DNA of 64,000 nucleotides from Guillardia theta CCMP2712 (taxonomy: Eukaryota; Cryptophyceae; Pyrenomonadales; Geminigeraceae), in the NCBI RefSeq assembly GCF_000315625.1, contig NW_005434493.1:1-64000 (forward strand), read 5' to 3'. Every line of letters starts with the position of its first letter. Within the stretch, counting starts at the first letter, position 1. Positions 51,067 to 63,888 of the stretch are shown here, piece after piece. The translations under genes were made by a program, and so were the position numbers. The notes beneath the pieces were generated by a model, which saw nothing but the letters and a program-made list of their open reading frames with translations, was not told the origin of the DNA and did no database searches.

Positions 51067-53640
51067 ATCGAATTCGTAGACGATGTTGTAGGACAAGTAG
51101 TCTCGGATGGATTTGATACCACCAACGATGATGTTCTTAGGTGGATCCTGATAATGCAGAGCTGAGGGAAGGAAAAGTGAGAGTTTCAAGTCACTTTCAG
51201 CGGATTGTTGTGCAGTCGAAGATCATCGAGCCTTGTCAACATGCCGATAACGACCTGGCAATCAGCTCAGTGAGCAAGAGAGCAAAAGAGAAAGTGAGAG
51301 GTAAGTCAACAAGAGGAAGCAAGGGAGAGAGTCAGAAGTAGCAAGGAGGAGCGAATAGGTACAGGGATAGCAGAGATCTGATTGCCGAATAGCCACAAGC
51401 TCTGTGAACCAAGAGCAAAGGTAAGTAGGAGTCATTGTGATGATGAACAAGCATCTGTCCACCTCTCCCTCTTCCACTTCTCCTGCCCTCACCTCAAGGG
51501 AAATCAGTCCGGCCAACCACCAAGCAGTTCCGAGTTTCAGACGATTGTTGCCGCTGTGAACAGAATCAGCTTGTCCTCTTCTTCTGCTTTCCTCCTTCTC
51601 CCTTCATCTACTCCGATCTATCTGTGTTTCTGCGACGAACTACACATCTTCTCCCTCGCAATTTGCTCTTCCCGTCCCCCCTCTGGCCTCTCTCTACCCC
51701 CCCTCCCCCCCCGCCCCCTTGATGCGTACAGGGCAAGCTTCGTCATCCCTGTCAGCCTTCCGAGCTCTTCGGGAATGTTCTCAAGCCTGCAGTAGACAGC
51801 ATCACAACGTTGAAGTCTCGGTCATCTTACTCTCCCCTCCCTTGCCTGCTGCTGCTGCTGCTGCTCTTTTTCATCCCATCCTCCTCCTCCTCCTCCTCCT
51901 CCTCCTCCTCCTCCTCCTCCTCCTCCTCATCATCATCATTCTCATCCTCATTCTAATCGCCGTATCCGTGAACTTCGTGATTGTATGAACGACCTGTTCC
52001 CATTGAGGGATAGCGAGATGATTCTGCTTTGCGCATCGGGTAAGCCAACCGAGCAAGACCGAGACAAGACTTGCCTTGAGCAGTTGCCAATTGACTTGTT
52101 CACTTCCAGGAGTTTGTTGTCATCTACCAGCACAGAATCATCGACATCAGGACAAGCAGAACCTACCGACACAAAGTTCTGTCAGGTTGGTGCAATGGAA
52201 GAGAGTGTCGGGGAGACGATCAATGCTGTTGCGTTCCTGCAAAGCTTGTGAGGACGAGCAACAAGGGATGAGCCTCAGCACCAGGTGGAGAGTTTCCAGC
52301 GCTGTCATGTTGTGTATTCTTGGATTGATCTGACGTCCTCGTCAACTAGGCTATAGGGGAAACAATCACGCACCGTAGTGATCTGATTGCCCGACAAATC
52401 CAGGTATCTGCCCATATGTCAGACTTCGATCTCACAGATCACACTACATGTATTACTTGATGTTGTAAGAGAACCGCGGGTCATCCACAAATTCAGTTGG
52501 AAACAACAGGAGTGACATGTTGGCCTGCACATAACATTAGTCATAGCGAGAAAGATCACTCGTCTTGTTCACCAATTCGCATATTCCTGTGTGCTCAGAT
52601 GTTGCAATTCTCTTCCAATACTTTCTGAGAGTAGGAAACCTGAGGATGCTCAATCAGGGCCAGAAGCAAAAGAATCCAACGGGACTGAGATTAGATAGGC
52701 ACAAGACAGAAAGAAGGGAATCTGAAGTCAATAGCGAGGATAAGAGCGATACGAACCCTTCGGTTTGAAAGTCGACAGGTGGATGCTTGAGGTTATTCCC
52801 GTTCTAAAACCAACTTCACCAACCCATCAAGTTTTTACCTGTCTTCTTACAATAGTGAAAGACTGAAGCATGTCTAGCGTGTGCATCTCAAAGGGGAGGA
52901 TCGAGATCTGATTGTTGTCAAGAAACAGCTCTCTCAAGCATGTCTGCGCCATCTCCTCAACCACGAGGTGCACAGTGAACCATGTCAACACCTGCCATCG
53001 AGGAAAGCACTTGGCCGGCAGCTCTGAGATGACGTTGTTCTTGGCGGAGAGAGACTGCAGGACACCCTTGAAGGGCTGAACCAGCCCAGCAGCAGCTCAC
53101 CTGAAGGTTGACCAGATTGCCGAGGAAGTGGACGGGGTAGCGGTCGATGGAAGGGGTGGGGAGCTCGTCGTACGGGCCCACCAGACGGAGAGGGTCCAGA
53201 GGCTCCTCCCAGTGAGGAGTGCGACCCTGCGAGGGTAGAAGAGACGAGGGTGAAAACCGGAGAAGAGGCGCTAGGAAAGCACGAGAGGACAGAAGCTGAG
53301 GAGGAGGAGGAGGAGGATGAAATGGAGGAAAGGTTCGAGGTAGGGGGGGAGGATGTACAGGTTCTTGTGGTGGTGGCAGAGCCAGAGGAGGTAACGGAGG
53401 GAAAGGAGACGAGAGAAAAGAGGGAGGAGGGATCGGGATCTTTATACCTTTGGAGTTCCAATATGGCGATAAGCAAGCTTTCCGCCGCCGACGATGACAG
53501 CCTGATGGTTGGATGGTCAGAAAGGATGAGATGGTGGCTGAAGGCCACATACAAGGCAAGCGAGAGCAAGGAAGAGAAGGAGGAGGAGGAGAGAGGATGG
53601 AAAGGGAAGAGGGGAGGGGGGAGGGAGGACGGGGGAGGAG
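51067..53640 (-). CDS. LRR protein, 3' exons left of the gap
   Basis: Scattered LRR coding pieces continue the large gene to the right: YPVHFLGNLVNLQ (about 53110), LQSLSAKNNVISELPAKCF (53060), LRELFLDNNQISILPFEM (52900), LDLSGNQITTV (52390), LWLFGNQISAIP (51390), MLTRLDDLRLHNNPLKV (51210) and DPPKNIIVGGIKSIRDYL (51140), the last being the usual end-of-module helix. Introns include the (TCC)n repeat at 51880-51928. Exact splice sites were not fixed and the 3' end is unknown. Confidence 0.6.
51880..51940. repeat. (TCC)n and (CAT)n microsatellite
   Basis: About 16 TCC units followed by four CAT units, inside an LRR-gene intron. Confidence 0.85.
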
Positions 53641-54401
53641 NNNNNNNNNNNNNNNNNNNNNNNNNNNNNNNNNNNNNNNNNNNNNNNNNNNNNNNNNNNN
53701 NNNNNNNNNNNNNNNNNNNNNNNNNNNNNNNNNNNNNNNNNNNNNNNNNNNNNNNNNNNNNNNNNNNNNNNNNNNNNNNNNNNNNNNNNNNNNNNNNNNN
53801 NNNNNNNNNNNNNNNNNNNNNNNNNNNNNNNNNNNNNNNNNNNNNNNNNNNNNNNNNNNNNNNNNNNNNNNNNNNNNNNNNNNNNNNNNNNNNNNNNNNN
53901 NNNNNNNNNNNNNNNNNNNNNNNNNNNNNNNNNNNNNNNNNNNNNNNNNNNNNNNNNNNNNNNNNNNNNNNNNNNNNNNNNNNNNNNNNNNNNNNNNNNN
54001 NNNNNNNNNNNNNNNNNNNNNNNNNNNNNNNNNNNNNNNNNNNNNNNNNNNNNNNNNNNNNNNNNNNNNNNNNNNNNNNNNNNNNNNNNNNNNNNNNNNN
54101 NNNNNNNNNNNNNNNNNNNNNNNNNNNNNNNNNNNNNNNNNNNNNNNNNNNNNNNNNNNNNNNNNNNNNNNNNNNNNNNNNNNNNNNNNNNNNNNNNNNN
54201 NNNNNNNNNNNNNNNNNNNNNNNNNNNNNNNNNNNNNNNNNNNNNNNNNNNNNNNNNNNNNNNNNNNNNNNNNNNNNNNNNNNNNNNNNNNNNNNNNNNN
54301 NNNNNNNNNNNNNNNNNNNNNNNNNNNNNNNNNNNNNNNNNNNNNNNNNNNNNNNNNNNNNNNNNNNNNNNNNNNNNNNNNNNNNNNNNNNNNNNNNNNN
54401 N
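53641..54401. other. Assembly gap, 761 N
   Basis: Unknown bases only. Purine-rich on both sides, so the gap is probably a failed low-complexity intron of the LRR gene. Frames drawn across it are meaningless. Confidence 0.99.
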
Positions 54402-57400
54402 GAGGGAGGAGGAGGAGAGACGCGATCGGTTTCGTGTGCACGTCAGAGATGCAGACGCAGAAAGGGAAGAGGGAAGAGAAACGTGGGTACCTCAAACGGA
54501 ACGGCAAGAAGCGAGAAGCCGGAGATATCAATCTGACTCGCTTCCTTGCCCGCCTGAAGCTTTGAGAGGTAGGACAGCACGTTCTGACACCCTCCTGCCA
54601 GCCACGCCATCACAACAGCCTCCAGAAGCGAGCAATGGCGTCACCGACGAGAACTTCAGTGGGAGGAGATTTGAGAGGAGAGTTGTCGAGCTTGAGCTCC
54701 CTGAGGTTCGTCAGGTAGCAGAGCTCTGGCGGCAGCATCGTCGTCTGACTCACTCTCAGTCCCAGCCAGTATGGAGCGGGAGAGGAGGACAAGATTAGGG
54801 AGAGGAAGACGTGCAGAAAGCAACCAGGAGCATGCAGGAGGAGGAGAAGGTGGAGGAGGAGGTGGAGGAGAGAGAGAAGGGAGGAGTGAGGAGTTAGGAG
54901 CAGATAAGAAGGGAGAGTAACCTCTGTAAGCGGGAGCCATAGTCTGATCAGAGAGGAAACGAAGCTGAGAGAAGGGTTGACGACTAGAAGTTTGTTGCAG
55001 TCAAGCCGGAGGACTGACAGATGTCGAAGGCTGCCGAGGGAGGTGGGGAGAAAGCGAATGAAGTTGCTGTCGAGGAAAAGCTTCTCGAGCTTGGAGCACT
55101 CGGAGAGAGAGCTCTCGACTTCTTGCAGTCGATTCTTAGAAACAGAAAGAAACACCAGCTGCTGCAGCATCGGGATCCAGTCCGGCAGCCTGTCCAGCTG
55201 ATTCTTCTCCAAACTCAGTCGAGTCAAGTTGGTCAAGACGTGGAAGGACTTGGGGATGCGGGTGATGCTGTTGCCGTCGAAGAGAGCAGTATGGACAAGG
55301 AGCGGCTCGGGTAGTCCTCTCCTCACATACATCATCCCCTTAGTCGTCAGCCCGAAGTCTCGCATGTCGAGCTCGCCGTGTACCGATTCCTTGAGGTTCT
55401 GAAGGAACTTGAGGAGGAGGTGGATGCTGATGTCGACGAGCTCCTCCGGGATCATCTCCCAGGGGTTGTCGCGGATGTTGAAGCGCTCCAGGCTCTTGAG
55501 GTTGGCGAACTCGAGAGGAATCTTGCTCATCCGGTTGTGGGAGATGTCAAGGTCAGTCAGCTGGAGAAGGCAGAGGCCGAGGGTGGGAGGGAGACGATCG
55601 ATGCGGTTGTGGTGGAGGTGAAGAGTCTTTAGCGCTGTGAGCTCCTCGATGCAGACCGGAAGCGTCTCGAGGTGATTGTAGCTCTGCTCGCTGCTGTCAG
55701 GCAACGATTTCGAGCAGTAGGGGCGAGGAAGAAACAGAGACATCAAGAGCAGGAGGAACACTATATGATGATGAAGAAGAAGAAGAAGAAGAAGAGCAGG
55801 AGGAACACTGAATGATAATGATAATGATGATGATGATGATGAGAGATGAGGAACTGGAGAAGGAGATGGAGGAGGGGGTGGGGGGGGGGGAGTTGGGGGG
55901 AGAGGAGGATCGGAAGGGGCAGAAGGAGGTCTTACAAGCCAGAGGCTTTGCAGGCTCCATGCGAACTCGAGGGTCTCAGGAGGGAGTCTGAGGAGGGAGA
56001 AGTCGTGAAGGTCAAGGCTGTTGCTGTGCCTGCAGTCAAAGAGCGCGCGGAGGTACCGCGAGACGACTCGTCCCCCTCGCTCAATGACTTCAGGAGGAGG
56101 CGACCAGATCCTTTCGTTGTCCTCCGCCTGCAGCAGCTGCATCCTCCCGTACTCGCTCTCTCCCTCCTTCCGCATGCCGCCCACAAACTTCTGCCATTCT
56201 GACTTGCCCTTCATGTCCTCCGGTAACTTCGGCAACGGCGAACCAGGAGGACGAAGAACATAGTCCAGCAGGGGCCCACCTCTGAGCAGATGCTCGCGCA
56301 TCTCAATCTCCTCGAGGGGAGGGAACGAGCACGAGAGAGCGCCGAGCTCGGGGGGCAGTCGCTGGAGGTTGTTCCCTTCCAGCCGCAGGAGGACGAGGAG
56401 CTTGAGGCGCCAGAAAGAAGGAGGTAGAGTGTCGAGCTTGTTGCGTCGCAGGCTGAGGACCCTCAAGGAAGTGAGGGAGCCGAAGCGAGGAGGAAGAGCT
56501 GTAAACTCATTGCGATCGAGGTAGAGATGCGTCAGGCTCTCCCAGCAGCCGTCGAAGAGAGGAAAGACTCTCAGCGCGTTGTCGTTGGCCTCCAACGTCG
56601 CCAGGTGAGGGAGGAGGGAGCTGTCGGCGATGCAGTCGGGGAGGGAGCGGAGGAGGCAGTTGTTGAGGGAGATGGAGCGAACGTGAGTCCATCCTCTGAC
56701 CTGCGCGGGGAGATCAGCGAGAGGGTTCCCGTCGAAGCTGAGGTGAGTCAAGGAGGTCATGTCCTCGTTCTTGTGCATGGACGAGGACCAGACCAGGTCG
56801 CTGACCTCTCGAGGAAGGAAAGTCATCGATAGACATCGCAGGTCCAGGTGAAGCCCAGCTGGCACCCCCAGCTTCGCGTTGCCCCTTGCAGTCAAGAAGT
56901 TGCGAAGGTAGACAACCGTGGCGTCGGGCAGGGCACCGGAGGAGATGATCTCCTCCATCCAGCTGCTCCCCCCCTCCTCCTTCACCTGCTGCAGCAGCGC
57001 CTCCGGTCGGACCTTGAGACCTTCCGGAGGGCCTCCCATGTTGTTGCCGGAGTAGAGAATGGAGGAAAGAGAGGCGATGAGGCAGAGCTCGTGCGGGAGA
57101 ATTTCCAAGTGATTGTCTTGAACATCCAGCAGCTCCAGGCGGCGGAGGCTGCCGAGGTCAGGATGGACGTAAGAGATCTTGTTCTTCTGCACGAGCAGCT
57201 CCTGCAGATGCACGAGGCGAACGAGCGAGGGAGGGAGGACTGAGAGGTTGTTGTCGCTGAGATCGAGACATGTCAGGCTCGTGAAGCACAAGATGTCATA
57301 GGGGAAGTGGCGCAGGTCCATGCCGTTGAGGGCGAGGCGACGAGAATGAGGGATCTGATGGAACATGTGGACGAACTGAAAGATGTAGCGAGTTCCCTTG

Positions 57401-60209
57401 AGACGAACAGGAAGTGGAGGAGATCGCCATCTGTTGTTGTGCCAGCGCAACCCTCCTCGCGCCAACTCCGCCTCCTTGCTGTCAAGAGGGTCTCCGAGCT
57501 GCCAGCCGTCGCAGAGGTTGGTCAGGAAGAGAAGTTTGTCACTGAGGTCCACCAGCAAGTTGTTCGAGACATCGAGCTCACGCAGGCTGACGAGGAGGGA
57601 GAGGTTGGGATCTAGAGTGCCGGAGAGACGGTTGTGAGAGAGGTCGAGGCGGGTGAGGGACGAGTGGAGCAAAACTTCCAAGGGAACGAAGAGCAGGTTG
57701 AAGGAAGAGAGGTTGAGGTCCGAGAAGCGGGAGGAGTCGAACCAGCGGCGGAGGTATGAGCGAACGAGGCCCCATCCTCGTATCACCACCTCTTGCGTCG
57801 GGATGAAGATCATCTCCGGGTCGTAGGAGAGATCTTCGATGCTTGTCAGGCAGCAGAGGTCCCAAGGGAGGACGGTGATCCTGTTCCCGTGCAGGCGAAG
57901 ACTTTTAAGCTCCTCGCCCCACATCAGCGGCTGATGCTGCTGGCCCACCTCGATCAGTTTCTGCTCGCCGCTGTAGTGCATGCTGATCAGCTTGTCCAAG
58001 TGAAACTCCTCAAGCTCCTGCGTTCCCTTGGTATATCTGTCAAGGTCGATGAACCCGCAGGGAGGGAAGGAGACGATGACGTTGAAAGAGAGGTCAAGGA
58101 ACTGCAGCTTGCTTGCTCGCGCCAACGACATGGCGGGAACTTGCGAGAGGCGGTTGTGCCGGAGGTCAACATATCGAAGCCGCGAGCAGTACGAGAGCAT
58201 CGGCAGCTCCACGATGTTGTTGAAGCTCAAAACCAGAGTGGTCAAATTGACGCAGCCGGACATGCTGCTCGGGAGCTGAGAAATCTTGTTGTTGTTGGCG
58301 ATGAGCTCCTGCAGGCTTGTCATCCTCCCGAAGGTCTCGGAGAGCGGCTCCTCCAGCTGGTTGTGCTCTAGATGCAAGCTCTCGAGCAGCTCCATAGAGC
58401 TCCAGTCGAAGCTGAGAGCTGAGAACAAGTTGAAGTCCAGGCGGAGGGTCTTGAGATTTTGGAGGTTCCCCATGAAGTTTGGAACGAAGACAAAGTCGTT
58501 CATGGAGATGTCGAGGGTGGTCAAGTTGGTGATGTAGAAGGCTTCGATGGGGAAGTAGACTAGAGACATGTCGGAGAGGATGAGAGAGTTTGTCTCGTAC
58601 GCCGTGATCATGTACCTGAACTGCTCCATGAGGTTCTGGGTGTTGCGAATAACAACCTCGGACGAGATGCGCTCTGAATCCTTGGAGACGAGGTTGTGCG
58701 AAAAGGAACGGATCTCCCGCAGACTCTTCATCCTGCACAGCTCGAGGGGAAACTCGCGGATTGGACAGCCAAGGAGCGATATTCGTTCCATCTTGCCGAG
58801 CCGCTCGAACTCCTGGGGAAGATTCTTGAGGGGGTTAGAGTCCAAGAAGATGTTCTTCAAGTTCTCAAGCACGGAGATGCGGGGAGGGACATGAGAGATG
58901 AGGTTGTCGTTGAGCCGGAGCTCCGTCAGGTTGGTCATGAGGTAGACGTCGTCGGGGATGTGTGAGAGTTTCATGCCCGACAAGTCCAGCATCCCCGAGT
59001 CTCGAGCAAGGTGCAGCGAGTCGACATACCTCCGAACGTTCTTGATGCCTGCAATCATGATGACCTGAGCACTGTCAGCGATCACCAGCAGAGCTCGACT
59101 AGAGACAAACCTTGGGCACAAACTCCATGTCCATTCCCGACAGATCGCACACGTCCAGCCGAGTAAGAAACCTGAGGTCCATAGGGAGGGAAGAGAGACG
59201 ATTGTAAGACAAGTCGAGCTTCACGAGTGAGTTCCCAAGGTTGCGGATCTTGGGAGGGATGCTGGTTATGACGTTCCTGGCCAGCGACAAGTCGGTAAGA
59301 AATGTGAGGAGCAGAACCTGAAGAAAGAGGTGTCAACACCTAACAGCTCACACTCGTTCCTTCCACTACCTCCTCTGGAATCCTTGACAGGCCCAAATCA
59401 TCGAGGCTGAGGGACTTGGTTGATCGCGATGTTTGCAATCTCTCGAGGTAGTCGAACAATCGTGTCCGTGCGGCAGAGACAACTTCTTCCTCCTTGGTGT
59501 ACATGGAATGTTTAGTAGCGCCAGAGCTCTTCAATGCCTCCCGCAACTTGTATAGGGAGATGAAGAACTTGCCGTCGTACTCCACCTGCCATGTAACTCT
59601 GGGGTACTGCAGAGGGTTGTCCAGAAACGATATTTCTTTCACATGTTTCAGAAGGTAGAATGTGTCAGGAAGTTTTTCGATCTGATTGTCATAAAGCGTC
59701 ATTCTTTGCAGTTTTGTTAAGGACACCAAAGTGTCAGGAACTGCCCGGATCTGGTTCTTATGAAGCGATGCGAAGACTAGGTTGGTCAAGTTTCCGATGC
59801 TCGCAGGGATTTCAACAAGACAGTTGTTCTCAAGGTTGAGCTGGATCAGATGCTCCATCCTCGGGCATCCTATCAGGGGCGAGACTTTGAGAAGGTTGTT
59901 GTCGTTGAGAAACATCTGCTTGATGTGGCGAATCGTGTACACCTCCGACGGCAGCGGCTCCCGCAGTCCCATCTTCGACAGGTCGACCTTGGTGCTCTTG
60001 GTTGCCATGTAGACCCTCTTGCTGATCTCATAGTTGTCGTTGTAAGGCGACCCGCTTTCCGTATGCTCTTGTATCCAAGCCTCGAGCGCATTTTCATTCG
60101 AATTTTGTTTCGACGCATCCTCGTGTGGCTGTAGCGTTGTGTTCATCATGTCAAAACTCAGTCCAGCATCGACATCCTCATCCTCGATGCTCTCGTCGGA
60201 TGACAGCAT
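54402..60209 (-). CDS. Very large leucine-rich-repeat protein, main part
   Basis: Starts at ATG 60209. Exon 1 runs to about 59350, exon 2 covers about 59310-59110, and a giant exon runs from about 59060, with introns at about 55935-55690 (GTAAGA...GAGCAG, joining LWL to SYNHLETLP) and about 54920-54770. At least 1600 residues of LRRs with the pattern LxxLxLxxNxLxxLPxx. They fall into eight or more super-modules, each opening with a variant of 'LDLHDFSLLRLPPE', followed by two to eight repeats and a short helical linker (VVSRYLRALFD, VRSYLRRWFD). No kinase, ROC or TIR domain, signal peptide or membrane segment is visible in this part. LRR proteins are protein-binding scaffolds; the partner is unknown. 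Near 54620 a small frame change is needed to continue leftwards. Confidence 0.85.
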
Positions 60210-61038
60210 CCCTTAGCTCTCTAGTACTTGATCTTCAAAATATGGTGGGAATCTATTCGTAGTCTTGAGTCTCTCTTATCCAAAACTTCTCTTGACAGCA
60301 ATTGCATTACCTCGGTCAGATATCTCTCTGTTCATATTTCCAACCTTCTCACCGTCTTCCCATAGAAATCTGCGCGCTGCTAGTCGTATCGATTTCATCC
60401 AAACCCCCCAATGCGAAGTTCTTGTACACAGGCATATCGAGTCACTGTTACTCTTCAAGCATGTCGCAAGAACAGCGCGGTTTCTCATCGCATTTCATCT
60501 CTTTCTGGTTCCACACAGCCATGGGTATTCTTCGTCTACCCGCCATCGCTGCGTTCATTCTCCTTGCGCACTGCCTTGGCCATCGTCCCGACCAGACTGA
60601 TCAAAGTTTTACTCAAACCTTAAGTTAGTACTTAACACCTCATCCCCCTCATACAACTTTGCTTCATGAGCGGGGAGGAGGGCTTTGGAGCATGTAGAGT
60701 TCTCTATTCGAGGCTCTCCAGGCCGAAACCTCAGAAGAGGAAGAGGAGGAAGAGGAGGAAGAGGGAGGGAGGGAGGAAAGATATGGATGAGAGGGAGGGA
60801 GGGAGAGGGAAGGAGCAGAGAGAGGTGAGAGAGGAGCGATAGGAGTCAGAGAAGAGTCAGAGAACAGAGAACAGAGAACAGAAGAAGCAGAGGAAGGGAG
60901 GGAGGAGAGAATAGAAGGGAGGGTGCACGAGGAGTGCCGCTAGGGTAAGGTGACGTAGATTGTTCAGGGAGGCAGAAAGTAGAAGGACGGGAGGATAGTC
61001 GGTCTCTTACCTCGTCCTTTGGCCTGCAGATTTACCCG
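60210..61038. other. Divergent intergenic region
   Basis: Lies between the LRR start and NAE1 start. 60607-60630 holds a partial TTTTACTCAAA repeat-family motif; 60730-60930 is purine-rich (GAGGAAGAGG). No gene is convincing. Confidence 0.55.
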
Positions 61039-62217
61039 ATGGTCGCTAGTAAGGCTAACCATTCCTCCGACCGACATGTCATATCAAACTCAGAGCGAAA
61101 GGACAGGAGCATCCGACTCTGGGGAGGTGGCGCGAGCTCGGAGGGAGAGATTGTTTCTCACATGTTCTTGCAGAACGAGGGCAGCTCGCGCTAGAGAAGG
61201 GGCATGTTTGCGTGCTGAATGCCACAGTTGTTGCCACTGAAGTGTTGAAAAACCTTGTCCTGCCCGGAGTCGGAGCATTCACCATCGTTGATAACCATCG
61301 TGTTAGCGGTGAGAGATGTGAATGCCAGAGATTGTGATGGCGATGGTGATGGTGATGGTGATGGCGATGGTGATGGTGATGGTGATGGTGATGGTGATGG
61401 CGATGGTGATGGCGATGGTGATGGCGATGGTGATGGTGATGGTGAAACATTCAGAGCGGGATCTCGGAAACAACTTTTTCGTGACCCAAGAAAGCATCGG
61501 CGAGCCTCGCTGCCATGAGGTCATGAAGAACTTGCTGGAGCTGAATGAAGAGGTCAAGGGGCACGCTGTCAACGAGGTGAGTTGACCTTGTTTCCTCCTC
61601 CTCCTCCTCGGACCTCTCCTCCTCCTCGGACCTCTCCTCCTCCTCCTCCTCCTCCTCCTCCTCCTCCTCCTCCTCCTCCTCCTCCTCCTCCTCCTCCTCC
61701 TCCTCCTCCTCCTCCTCCTTCTCCTCCTCCTCCTTCTCCTCCTCTTTTTGACCTTGTTTCCTCCTGCTCTTGCTTGCACTGCTCCTTTCTCTCCCCCCTC
61801 AGTGATGCTATTGGTTCAGGATGCGTGCGAGATCATCATGAGTAACTTGGACTTCTTCAACGACTTCTCCTGCGTCATCGTGTCGGACCTCCCGGAGAAA
61901 CATCTCCTCCTCCTCGCAAACAGGCAGAGCGACGAGCTCGTTCCTCTCCTCCCCTGACCTCGCGCAGGCTGTGGGAGCGAGGGATCCCTCTCTTCCTCGG
62001 CAAAGCCTACGGAATGATCGGCTTGTGGCGCAACGTGATCCCCGAGGTTGGGCCTTGGAGGGAGGAGCAAGCGCGAGGAGCAGGAGGAGGTGGAGGAAGA
62101 GGGAGGAGCAGGAGAAGGTAGAGGAAGTGGAGAGGAAGCGACTACGAAAGATTTAGAGAAGAAAATTGTCAATCCCGTGACAGGCGTAGGAGCGGGAGCA
62201 GGAGCAGGAGAAGGAGA

Positions 62218-62262
<45 letters not shown>

Positions 62263-63818
62263 CTAGTTCTGATAACCTGATAGGTGTGCATAGTGGAGTC
62301 GCGGCCAGAATATGCCAAGGAGAATTATCGCCTGGCAAATCCCTTCCCCGAGCTTTCCGCATTTGTGGTCGGCTACTCTCTTCCTGACCATTCCTTTCGT
62401 TATTCCTCCTTCCTTGACACTAAAACCTTGACGTTGCCTGCCCTGAATGCTCTTTTCTTCTCACCCTCCTCCCTCCTCTCCTCCCTCTCCCCCTCCTACT
62501 CTTTCACCTCTCAATTCTACTTCTACTGAACGAATGTACAGGAGAAGTTCGATCTCGAGTCCTGCAGGCACCCTTACATTCCTCTCACTGAGACAAGTCA
62601 GTCTTTCCGTCTCTCCGTACCCGCCCCAGCTTCCTCTTCCTCCTCCCTCTCCCCTCCCCTCCCCTGACCTCCACTCCCATATCTCCTCCTCCCATCTTGT
62701 CTTCTCCTCTTTCCTGCCTTCTCCTCTTTCCCTCCTCACTGTCATCTCCTTCTCTCCTCTCTCCCTCCTCTCTTTTCGCTCCTCGCTTCCCTCCCTCCTC
62801 TTCTTCTCTTCTTTTTCACACCATCATGCACCATCAGGATCCGGACCGAATGAATTTGTGGATCAGCGAGGACGTCCGATCGTCCCCAAAGCTCATTCGC
62901 ACATCCCAGCGTTCGTCCTGCTCATCAAGGCATGGGAACAAACCCTCCTCTCATTCCATTTTGATTTCTGCTCTTCGTTGAACCTTCCTCCTCCTCCTCC
63001 TCCTCCTCCTCCTCCTCCTCCTCCTCCTCCTCCTTTTCACTCCCCCCCCACCAACACCCCCTTCTGCTTCTGCTCCTTCTCCCCTTCTCCTCCTGCAGCT
63101 CCTACTCCCTTCGCTTTCTCCTCCCCTTCTCCTTCTCATTCTTTTGCCCTTCAGGCTCTGCAAAGATGGCGAGCAGAGCACGATGGAAAGATGCCGCAGA
63201 CAGGGCAGGAGAAGGATCAGTTCCGCGAGCTACTCGACGACTTCCAACTTGCTGTTGGCAAAGTAACTTTGAGAACGATCGATGTCAAAGTTCTCACGCT
63301 CTGCTTTCTTCCTCCTCTTCCCTCCTCCTCTTCCTCCCTGTTTCGTCTCCTCCTTTCTCTTGCCCAGGATGAAGAAAACTTTGTTGAAGCAAAGGCGCTG
63401 GTAAGAGGGGAGAAGAGAGCTGGAGCCTGCAAACAGGAGGAGGAGGGGAACCAGGAGAGGATCCAGGAGGAGAAGCAGGAGGAGAAGCAGGAGGGGAAGC
63501 AGGGGAAGGAGGAGGAGGAGGAGGAGGCAGTGACAACTTGCAGGCGCGGCATGCGTACTCTCCGTTCGAGATCCCATCGGAGGTGAAAGCGATCTTGTCG
63601 GACGCCAAGGCAGGAGCAGACAGCAACTGCCAGGTGAGAGAGGAGGAGGAGGAGCGACGCAAGTGAACGTCTCGCAGGATCCGTTCTGGATCATCGTGCG
63701 GGCGCTGCGAGCGTTCGTGGAGGGCGAGGGAGGAGGATGCCTCCCCCTCAGTGGGATGCTCCCCGACATGCACGCCGACACCAAGAGCTACATCGACCTG
63801 CAGAATATCTACAGGTCT

Positions 63819-63888
<70 letters not shown>

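Noticed and set aside
52957-54536. Long frames on both strands across 53.3-54.5 kb
   Set aside because: They pass through 761 N and purine-rich sequence. Only short LRR pieces at the minus-strand edges are supported.
61303-61845. Poly-Arg, poly-Pro and Met-Val repeat frames
   Set aside because: Translations of intronic microsatellites in NAE1.
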